A stretch of DNA of 64,000 nt from an uncultured Maritimibacter sp. (lineage in GTDB: Bacteria > Pseudomonadota > Alphaproteobacteria > Rhodobacterales > Rhodobacteraceae): positions 62,001 through 126,000 of the forward strand of contig CAJXYS010000002.1 of NCBI GenBank assembly GCA_913063035.1, given 5' to 3'. Each line of letters starts with the position of its first letter. Position 1 is the stretch's first letter. The notes under the pieces were generated by a model, which worked only from the letters and a program-made list of their open reading frames with translations, was not told the DNA's origin and did not search any database. Made by a program: the position numbers and the translations under genes. This document shows positions 7,878-13,875 of the stretch, piece after piece.

Positions 7878-8810
7878 CTAGCCCAGGCCGCTGACCCAAC
7901 CGATCACCAGCGACAGGGTCAGGATGCTGGCAGCCGTCGAGATCAGGATCGTCGCCGAGACCCGCGTCGGCGCCACGCCGTAATGCTGGGCCAGCATGTA
8001 GACGTTGCCCGCCGTCGGCAGCGCGGCGGCGGCGATCATCACGCCGGCGGCGTAGGGCTCCACCGGGAAAAGCAGCAGCGCCGAGAGCGCCACCGCCCCC
8101 GGGTGCAGCACCAGCTTGGAGAAGGACAGCCAGGCCGCCACCTCGACCCGCTCGGCCGATTTCGAGGCCAGCGAGGCCCCGATGGCGAAGAGCGCCCCCG
8201 GTGTCGCGGCGGAGCCCAGCAATTCCACGAAGGCGTTGAGCGGTCCCGGTATGGGCAGCGCCAGCGCCGACCAGGCCAGCCCCAGGGTGATCGACACGAT
8301 CATCGGGTTCTTGATCAGCCCCTGCCCGACCGTGCGCAGGATGCCCAGCGACATCCGCCCGTCACGCGCCCCGGTGATCAGGATCACGATCAGGCTGCCG
8401 AAGACGATGAGATCGACGGCCAGCACCATCATCACCGGGCCGATCGCGCGATCGCCAAGCAGCAGCACCAGCATCGGGATGCCCAGGAAGCCGACATTCC
8501 CGATCACCGCGCACTGCGCCTCGACCGCGGCCTCCTCCACCCCCTTGCGCCGCAAGAGCGCCACCGCGGTGGCGAGCAGGTAGATCGCGGCGGTGGCCCA
8601 GAGATAGGCGGCGATGAAGATGCCGTCGAACACCTCGTCCAGCGAGAGATTGGCCGAGAAGCGGAACAGCATCGCCGACAGCGCGAAGTAAAAGACGAAT
8701 TTCGTCAGCCAGGCGGTGGCCGCCTCGGTAAAGAAACCGGTCCGCCCGGCGCCGTAACCGACACCGATGATGGCAAAGAACGGCAGGGTCTCGAGGAAGA
8801 TCGCCAGCAT
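7878..8810 (-). CDS. AEC family transporter (auxin-efflux-carrier type)
   Basis: A 310-aa inner-membrane protein with about ten hydrophobic segments spread over its length. It begins MLAIFLETLPFFAIIGVGYGAGR, typical of the AEC family, whose members export or exchange malate, other organic acids or unknown substrates. The conserved mid-region VIGNVGFLGIPML (part of a broken helix) and the late LPTAGNVYMLAQHY are both present. Substrate specificity cannot be predicted. It is transcribed with fghA downstream after a 67-base gap, but no functional link is evident. No clear Shine-Dalgarno sequence is visible. Confidence 0.85.
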   Translation of the reverse strand: MLAIFLETLPFFAIIGVGYGAGRTGFFTEAATAWLTKFVFYFALSAMLFRFSANLSLDEVFDGIFIAAYLWATAAIYLLATAVALLRRKGVEEAAVEAQCAVIGNVGFLGIPMLVLLLGDRAIGPVMMVLAVDLIVFGSLIVILITGARDGRMSLGILRTVGQGLIKNPMIVSITLGLAWSALALPIPGPLNAFVELLGSAATPGALFAIGASLASKSAERVEVAAWLSFSKLVLHPGAVALSALLLFPVEPYAAGVMIAAAALPTAGNVYMLAQHYGVAPTRVSATILISTAASILTLSLVIGWVSGLG

Positions 8811-8853
8811 GGGCAGGCGCTTAGCATGCGCCGCCCCGGCCTGCCAGACCTGC

Positions 8854-9831
8854 CTAGCCGCCGCCGATCAGAACCCCGGCCGCGAAGACCAGCGCGCCGC
8901 CCAGGACAACCTGGAAGGTCGCGCGCAGGAAGGGCGTTTCCATGAAGCGGTTCTGGATCCAGGCGATGGCCCAAAGCTCGATGAACACGACCACGATCGC
9001 GGTGATCGTCGCGGTCCAGAAGTCGGGGATCAGGTAGGGCAGCGCATGGCCGAGCCCGCCCACGGTCGTCATCACGCCCGAGGCGATACCGCGCTTGAGC
9101 GGGCTGCCGCGGCCCGACAGTTCCCCGTCGTCCGAGGCTGCCTCGGTGAAGCCCATCGAGATCCCGGCCCCGACCGAGGCCGCGAGCCCGACGAGGAAGG
9201 TCGTCCAGGTGTCCTGCGTGGCGAAGGCGGTGGCGAAGATCGGCGCCAGCGTCGAGACCGAGCCGTCCATGAGCCCTGCCAGGCCCGGCTGCACCCAGGT
9301 GAGGACGAACTGGCGCTTCGCGACGCGGCTTTCCTCGTCTTCGGCCTCGGCGCCGAGATGTTCCTCGGCCAGGCCGACGGCGGTTTCCTGGTGCCCGGCC
9401 TCGGCGGCGGCGAGATCGCCGAGCAGCTTGCGCGTATCCGCATCCTGCGTGCGTTGCGCGGCCTTGCGGTAGAAGGCCTCGGCGTCGCGCTCCATCATCG
9501 CGGCCTCGTCGCGGATCCGTTCCAGCCCGAGATTCTCGATCAGCCAGACCGGCCGGCGCGAATAGTATCCGGCGACGTGCTCGCGCCGGATCAGCGGGAT
9601 CACGTCACCGAAGCGCTTCTTGTGCAGGTCGATCAGCCGCTGGCGATGGCCGTCCTCTTCCTCGGCCATGCCGTCGAAGATCTTCGCCGTGGCCGGGTAA
9701 TCCTCGCGCAGCTTCTCGGCATAGCTCCGGTAGATGCGCGCGTCGTCCTCCTCCGACGAAATGGCCAGCGCCAGGACCTCTTGCTCGTCAAGGTCCGCGA
9801 AACGCCGCCGCGAGGATACGCCTGGGATCAT
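8854..9831 (-). CDS. mbfA: Membrane-bound ferritin-like iron exporter MbfA
   Basis: A 325-aa fusion of an N-terminal ferritin/rubrerythrin-like domain (residues about 15-160) and a C-terminal VIT1-like membrane domain (about 175-325). Iron-ligand patterns EEEDGH and AAAEAGHQ are visible in the first part. The second part has hydrophobic segments starting at QPGLAGLMDGSVSTLAP. In Agrobacterium and Bradyrhizobium MbfA exports iron and protects against iron and peroxide stress under Irr control. GGAG seven bases before 9831 sets the start. An Irr-type box lies 15 bases upstream of the start codon, supporting iron-dependent repression here too. Confidence 0.93.
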   Translation of the reverse strand: MIPGVSSRRRFADLDEQEVLALAISSEEDDARIYRSYAEKLREDYPATAKIFDGMAEEEDGHRQRLIDLHKKRFGDVIPLIRREHVAGYYSRRPVWLIENLGLERIRDEAAMMERDAEAFYRKAAQRTQDADTRKLLGDLAAAEAGHQETAVGLAEEHLGAEAEDEESRVAKRQFVLTWVQPGLAGLMDGSVSTLAPIFATAFATQDTWTTFLVGLAASVGAGISMGFTEAASDDGELSGRGSPLKRGIASGVMTTVGGLGHALPYLIPDFWTATITAIVVVFIELWAIAWIQNRFMETPFLRATFQVVLGGALVFAAGVLIGGG

Positions 9832-9846
9832 GGGACACTCCATTTC

Positions 9847-9863
9847 TTTAGAACGATTCTAAA
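9847..9863 (-). promoter_or_regulatory. Irr box / iron control element before mbfA
   Basis: A perfect 17-base inverted repeat, TTTAGAA-CGA-TTCTAAA, matching the iron control element recognised by Irr in Rhizobiales and Rhodobacterales. It sits 15 bases before the mbfA start codon, where Irr binding would block transcription. The match is seen directly; the regulator gene is not in this window. Confidence 0.85.
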
Positions 9864-9916
9864 TTAGCACCGGTGGCGCGATGTGCAAACCGACTCCGGC
9901 CAGGCTGCGACAATAG

Positions 9917-9932
9917 TGAACGGCTTGGTTCA
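9917..9932. promoter_or_regulatory. TetR-type operator-like palindrome 1
   Basis: TGAAC-N6-GTTCA with perfect five-base arms, upstream of the promoter of the small secreted peptide gene. It is the best copy of a 16-base element found three times in 75 bases. Confidence 0.55.
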
Positions 9933-9940
9933 TTTTCGGC

Positions 9941-9968
9941 TTGATATCTGAACCGGTCGGTTTATTTT
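9941..9968 (+). promoter_or_regulatory. Predicted sigma-70 promoter of the peptide-tetR unit
   Basis: TTGATA at 9941-9946 and TATTTT at 9963-9968 are separated by 16 bases, followed by an A/T-rich run. It faces the 54-aa peptide gene starting at 10007, giving a leader of about 30 bases. The spacer is occupied by the second operator-like palindrome, so a bound repressor would exclude RNA polymerase. Confidence 0.55.
9949..9964. promoter_or_regulatory. TetR-type operator-like palindrome 2 (in promoter spacer)
   Basis: TGAACCG-GT-CGGTTTA, a 7-2-7 near-palindrome with one mismatch. It lies between the predicted -35 and -10 boxes, the usual position for a repressor site. Confidence 0.6.
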
Positions 9969-9975
9969 TAAAAAG

Positions 9976-9991
9976 TGAACCAACCAGTGCA
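9976..9991. promoter_or_regulatory. TetR-type operator-like palindrome 3
   Basis: TGAACCAACCAGTGCA, the weakest of the three related 16-base elements (one mismatch in the outer arms). It lies over the predicted transcription start, 15 bases before the peptide gene start codon. Confidence 0.4.
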
Positions 9992-10006
9992 TTTTGGAGT
10001 GCCGCG

Positions 10007-10171
10007 ATGACCCGTATCCTGACCGCCCTGTTCCTCGCGTTCGCTGCCGGTCCGGCCGCCGCCGGGGGGATCTTCTTCGATTTCCCGGTGCTGACCTGGC
10101 CCGAACCGGCCCCCGCCCCGGCAAGCCGGGACACCGCCGCCGACACCCTCGCCCCGGCCCCGTCGCGATGA
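10007..10171 (+). CDS. Small predicted secreted peptide (54 aa)
   Basis: Function not recognised. The 54-aa product starts with a clear signal peptide (MTRILTALFLAFAAGPAAAG, cleavage near AAA-GG) and leaves a mature tail of about 33 residues containing IFFDFPVLTWPEP and then Pro/Ala-rich sequence. GGAG seven bases before the ATG supports translation. The reading frame runs on upstream to a TTG at 9941, but that lies over the promoter. It is followed 70 bases later by a tetR gene in the same direction, and three operator-like palindromes precede it, so it is probably co-transcribed with and repressed by that TetR. Confidence 0.6.
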   Translation: MTRILTALFLAFAAGPAAAGGIFFDFPVLTWPEPAPAPASRDTAADTLAPAPSR

Positions 10172-10200
10172 CCCGCGCCGGCGCGCTTGCAGCCCCGGAA

Positions 10201-10224
10201 CTCGGCGGACTAAACTCCGCCGGG
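10201..10224 (+). terminator. Hairpin between peptide gene and tetR
   Basis: CGGCGGA and TCCGCCG form a perfect seven-base stem with loop CTAAAC, extendable by one or two pairs. No U-tract follows, so it may act as a weak attenuator or RNA-stabilising element rather than a full terminator. Confidence 0.35.
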
Positions 10225-10241
10225 GGATGGGGAGACCACGC

Positions 10242-10868
10242 ATGAGCACTGCCGCGGCCGAGATCAAGAAAGGCCGGAAATTCGACCAGGTGCTCGAGGG
10301 CGCGCGCATGATCTTCATGCGCGACGGCTTCGAGGGCGCCAGCGTCGACGATATCGCGCGCGCCGCCGGGGTCTCCAAGGCGACGCTCTACAGCTATTTC
10401 CCCGACAAGCGGCTGCTCTTCCTCGAGGTGGCCCGCATGGAATGCAACCGCCAGGCCGAGGAAGCGCTGGCCGTCATGGACACCGCGGCCCCGCCGGAGG
10501 TTTTCCTGCGCGAGGCCGGCGGACGCATCCTGACATTCTTCCTGTCAGATTTCGGCCAGCAGATGTACCGCATCTGCGTCGCCGAGTCCGCGCGTTTCCC
10601 GGAACTCGGCTGCCGCTTCTACGACTCCGGCCCGGCGCTGCTGCGCGACCGCCTGACGACCTACCTCTCCGAGGCGGAGGCGCGGGGCGAATTGCGGATC
10701 CCCGACATGGACCTTGCCGCCAACCAGTTTGCCGAACTGTGCAAGAGCGACCTCTTCGTCCGGTCGATCTGCGGCGTCGCCGGCGAGATCACCCAGACCG
10801 ACATAGGCCGCGTGGTCGACGGGGCGGTGGAGATGTTCCTCGCGCGCTACGGCACGGGCCGGGGGTAA
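10242..10868 (+). CDS. TetR/AcrR family transcriptional regulator
   Basis: A 208-aa one-component regulator. The N-terminal TetR helix-turn-helix (residues about 12-58) has the typical VDDIARAAGVSKATLYSYFPDKRLLF core. The C-terminal ligand-binding domain resembles the AefR-like TetR_C group. The start at 10242 has GGGGAG seven bases before it; an upstream in-frame codon at 10227 lacks this. It follows the secreted-peptide gene and likely represses the shared promoter through the TGAAC-N6-GTTCA elements at 9917-9991. The ligand is unknown, and no efflux pump is next to it. Confidence 0.88.
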   Translation: MSTAAAEIKKGRKFDQVLEGARMIFMRDGFEGASVDDIARAAGVSKATLYSYFPDKRLLFLEVARMECNRQAEEALAVMDTAAPPEVFLREAGGRILTFFLSDFGQQMYRICVAESARFPELGCRFYDSGPALLRDRLTTYLSEAEARGELRIPDMDLAANQFAELCKSDLFVRSICGVAGEITQTDIGRVVDGAVEMFLARYGTGRG

Positions 10869-10893
10869 CGGGGCCGTCCGGCCGGCGGGGCGC

Positions 10894-11649
10894 TCAGCCC
10901 TTCTTTTTCCGCTCGGGCTTGATCCGGGCACGCAGCCCGGTGCCGCTGCGCTCGACCTCGAAATGGCCGGTCTTTTCAAGCAGGTCCGACAGCTTGGGGC
11001 TGCCATAGGTGCGCGGGTCGAAATCCGGGTTCGCCGCCACGACCTGTTGGCCAAGCCGGCCGAGCGCCACCCATTCGGCCTCTTCGTCGAGACTGCGGAG
11101 CGCCGCCGTCAGCAACGGCACCGCCTTCGAGGGCGGCTCCTTGCGGGCGCTTGTCCCGCCCCGCCCGGCGCTCCGGCCGGTTTCGGTCTCGCCCGCCTCC
11201 GACGCCAGCAGGTTCTCGACGAAGATGAACCGCTTGCACGCCTTGCGGAAGGCGTCCGGGGTCTTTTTCTGGCCGATCCCGTAGACGTCGAGCCCCTGTT
11301 CCCGGATGCGGCTGGCGAGCCGGGTGAAATCGCTGTCCGACGAGATCAGCACGAAGCCGTCGAAGCGGCCCGAATGCAGGATGTCCATCGCGTCGATGAC
11401 CAGCGCGATGTCGCTGGCGTTCTTGCCCACGGTATTGGCCGGCGAATGGTGCGGCACCAACGCGTAATGCGCCAGGCGGTCAGACCAGCCCTTGAGCTGC
11501 CCGCTGGAGAAATCACCGTAGATCCGGCGGACACTCGCCTCGCCCAGGCTGGCGATCTCCTCGAAGATCGCCTCCGCCCATTGCGGCGAGGTGTTGTCGG
11601 CGTCGATCAGGACGGCGAGAAGCGGTGTGCTGTCTGTGCTGGCGGCCAT
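10894..11649 (-). CDS. NYN domain protein with OST-HTH/LOTUS domain
   Basis: A 251-aa protein with an N-terminal NYN (PIN-like nuclease) domain, residues about 8-150, and a C-terminal OST-HTH/LOTUS winged helix, about 170-245. Acidic catalytic-site blocks are LIDADNTSP, KNASDIALVIDAMDIL and SSDSDFTRLASRIRE. The LOTUS part reads LRSLDEEAEWVALGRLG and TYGSPKLSDLLEKTGHFEV. NYN-LOTUS proteins are thought to act on RNA; eukaryotic relatives include MARF1. The bacterial role is mostly unproven. GGAGG precedes the ATG at 11649. It is convergent with the tetR gene and follows a GNAT gene on the same strand. Confidence 0.88.
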   Translation of the reverse strand: MAASTDSTPLLAVLIDADNTSPQWAEAIFEEIASLGEASVRRIYGDFSSGQLKGWSDRLAHYALVPHHSPANTVGKNASDIALVIDAMDILHSGRFDGFVLISSDSDFTRLASRIREQGLDVYGIGQKKTPDAFRKACKRFIFVENLLASEAGETETGRSAGRGGTSARKEPPSKAVPLLTAALRSLDEEAEWVALGRLGQQVVAANPDFDPRTYGSPKLSDLLEKTGHFEVERSGTGLRARIKPERKKKG

Positions 11650-11662
11650 GGGCCCTCCGCTG

Positions 11663-12157
11663 TCAAAGGTGGCGGTACATCACGAGCGCGTCGACATAGC
11701 CCCTGTCCGGATGGCGAAACGCGCCTGGCAGGCGTCCGACCACATCGAAACCGTAATCGGCCCAGATGGCAATGGCGCGGCTGTTGGTCTCGACCACGAA
11801 ATTGAACTGCATCGCGCGGTAGCCGGTCGCCCGCGCGGTCTCGAGCGCGTGCTCCAGCATCGCCCGCGCCACGCCCCGCCCGCGCGCCGCCGGCGCGGTG
11901 ACGAAGCCGGCATTGGCCACATGCGCCCCGCCACCGCCCTGGTTCGGCATCAGGTAATAGGTTCCCAGCACCGTGCCGTCCGCATCCTCGGCAAGGTAGG
12001 TCCGGTGCGGCGCACCCAGCCACCAGGCGAGCGCCGCGTCGCGGGACAGGCCCGGATCGACCGCATAGGTGTCGCCGGCGCGCAGGACCGGTTCGAGAAT
12101 GGACCAGGTCCGGTCGGCATCCGCCGCCGTCGCGGGCCGGATCGACAGGCCGGTCAC
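11663..12157 (-). CDS. GNAT family N-acetyltransferase
   Basis: A 164-aa Gcn5-related acetyltransferase. The acetyl-CoA loop lies in PAARGRGVARAMLEHALE, and the late strand/helix MQFNFVVETNSRAIAIWADYG is typical of yeast Mpr1-like and related GNATs. It starts with GTG at 12157, four bases after the adhC stop, so it is probably translated by coupling with adhC. The acceptor substrate is unknown; co-transcription with formaldehyde dehydrogenase may be incidental. Confidence 0.85.
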   Translation of the reverse strand: MTGLSIRPATAADADRTWSILEPVLRAGDTYAVDPGLSRDAALAWWLGAPHRTYLAEDADGTVLGTYYLMPNQGGGGAHVANAGFVTAPAARGRGVARAMLEHALETARATGYRAMQFNFVVETNSRAIAIWADYGFDVVGRLPGAFRHPDRGYVDALVMYRHL

Positions 12158-12161
12158 CGAG

Positions 12162-13274
12162 TCAGTAGACGACGACCGACCGGATCGACTTGCCCGCGTG
12201 CATCAACTCGAAGCCCTGGTTGATCTCGTCGAGGCTCAGCGTGTGGGTGATCATCGGGTCGATCTCGATCTTGCCCTGCATGTACCAGTCCACGATCTTC
12301 GGCACGTCGGTGCGCCCGCGCGCCCCGCCGAAGGCCGTGCCTTTCCATGTCCGGCCCGTGACCAGCTGGAACGGCCGGGTGGAGATTTCCGCGCCCGCCG
12401 GCGCCACGCCGATGATGATCGACTCGCCCCACCCCTTGTGCGCGCATTCGAGAGCGGCGCGCATCACCTGCACGTTGCCCGTCGCGTCGAAGCTGTAATC
12501 GGCCCCGCCCTTGGTCAGGTCGACGAGGTAGGGCACAAGGTCGCCCTCGACCTCGCTCGGGTTCACGAAGTCGGTCATGCCGAAGCGTTCGGCCATCTCG
12601 CGCTTGGCCGGGTTCAGGTCCACGCCCACGATCTGGTCGGCCCCGATCAGCCGCAGCCCCTGGATGACGTTCAGCCCGATACCGCCCAGGCCGAAGACCA
12701 CCGCGCGGCAGCCTGGCTCGGCCTTGGCGGTGTTGATCACGGCCCCCACGCCCGTGGTGACGCCACAGCCGATGTAGCAGACTTTTTCAAAAGGCGCCTC
12801 GGGGTGGATCTTGGCGACGGCGATCTCGGGCAGGACCGTGTAGTTGGAGAAGGTCGACGTGCCCATGTAGTGCAGGATCGGATCGCCATCGAGCGTCGAG
12901 AAGCGCGAGGTGCCGTCCGGCATCACGCCCTGCCCCTGGGTCGAACGGATCGACTGGCAGAGATTGGTCTTGGGGTTGAGGCAGTATTCGCATTCCCGGC
13001 ATTCCGGCGTGTAGAGCGGGATGACGTGGTCGCCCTTCTTCACGCTGGTCACCCCGGGCCCGGTATCGACGACGACCCCGGCGCCCTCGTGACCGAGGAT
13101 CGCGGGGAAAAGCCCCTCGGGGTCGGCACCCGAAAGGGTGAAATCATCGGTGTGGCAGATGCCGGTGGCCTTGATCTCGACCAGGACTTCGCCCTCCCGC
13201 GGGCCGTCCAGGTTCACGTCCATGATCTCGAGCGGCTTTCCGGCTTCGGTGGCGACGGCGGCGCGGGTCTTCAT
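12162..13274 (-). CDS. adhC: S-(hydroxymethyl)glutathione dehydrogenase (class III ADH)
   Basis: A 370-aa zinc alcohol dehydrogenase that oxidises S-hydroxymethylglutathione (from formaldehyde plus glutathione) to S-formylglutathione with NAD. The catalytic zinc region is [12 protein letters not shown] (Cys, with Thr-Asp typical of class III) and GHEGAGVV. The structural zinc has four cysteines in [17 protein letters not shown]. The nucleotide fold is [19 protein letters not shown] six bases before the ATG at 13274 sets the start. The product would be consumed by FghA at 6980-7810. A GNAT gene follows four bases after its stop. Confidence 0.95.
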   Translation of the reverse strand: MKTRAAVATEAGKPLEIMDVNLDGPREGEVLVEIKATGICHTDDFTLSGADPEGLFPAILGHEGAGVVVDTGPGVTSVKKGDHVIPLYTPECRECEYCLNPKTNLCQSIRSTQGQGVMPDGTSRFSTLDGDPILHYMGTSTFSNYTVLPEIAVAKIHPEAPFEKVCYIGCGVTTGVGAVINTAKAEPGCRAVVFGLGGIGLNVIQGLRLIGADQIVGVDLNPAKREMAERFGMTDFVNPSEVEGDLVPYLVDLTKGGADYSFDATGNVQVMRAALECAHKGWGESIIIGVAPAGAEISTRPFQLVTGRTWKGTAFGGARGRTDVPKIVDWYMQGKIEIDPMITHTLSLDEINQGFELMHAGKSIRSVVVY

Positions 13275-13398
13275 CTTTGGCCTCCCTGGGCGACTGGCTC
13301 TGCCCGGGAGTCTGTTCCAAACCGCGCCGCGGTGCAACGCCGCCCTGCGCCGGACCGCGGCCATTTTGCGACGGATTGGCGCCGCCAGCGCGCCGATA

Positions 13399-13845
13399 TC
13401 AGTCCTTTTCGATGCGATAGTCCTGGTGGCAGGCCTTGCAGGCGCCACCGATGCCGCCCATCGCGGCGCGAAGCCCGTCGAGATCCGTGACGTCACCGGC
13501 CCGCGCCGCGGCGACGGCGAGATCCTCGGACTTCGCGGTGAAATCGCCCCAGTTCTCCCAGATCTCCGGGCTGGCCTCGGAGACGTCCGACATCTCGCCC
13601 GACTCGAAGAGCGCCGGGATGCGCGCAGCTTCCGCCTCGAGCACCGCCGCCGCGGCCTGGGCGTCCGCCGCGTCGAAGGCGCGCTTGCCGGTCGCCATCC
13701 CGCCAAGGATCTTGGTATTGTCCGCGACGGTTTTCATGGCCTCCATCCGGGTTTTCACGTCGCCGCTGGCGCCCTCGTGGGCGGTGGCCGCGGCGCCGGC
13801 GCCGAGAAGGGCCAGAACGGCGAGGCTGCGGGTCAGGCTGATCAT
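13399..13845 (-). CDS. Cytochrome c' / c-556 family protein
   Basis: A 148-aa periplasmic four-helix-bundle cytochrome. The signal peptide is [22 protein letters not shown], and a single C-terminal haem site CKACH lies near residue 137, as in cytochromes c' and c-556. An early Met/Arg region ([13 protein letters not shown]) matches helix 1. Such proteins bind NO or act in minor electron transfer. AGGAG six bases before the ATG supports the start. It lies immediately downstream of the truncated dnaE2 gene, whose stop is only 30 bases before its start. Confidence 0.9.
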   Translation of the reverse strand: MISLTRSLAVLALLGAGAAATAHEGASGDVKTRMEAMKTVADNTKILGGMATGKRAFDAADAQAAAAVLEAEAARIPALFESGEMSDVSEASPEIWENWGDFTAKSEDLAVAAARAGDVTDLDGLRAAMGGIGGACKACHQDYRIEKD

Positions 13846-13875
13846 CGGGATCTCCTCTGTGGATTTTTCCTGCAG

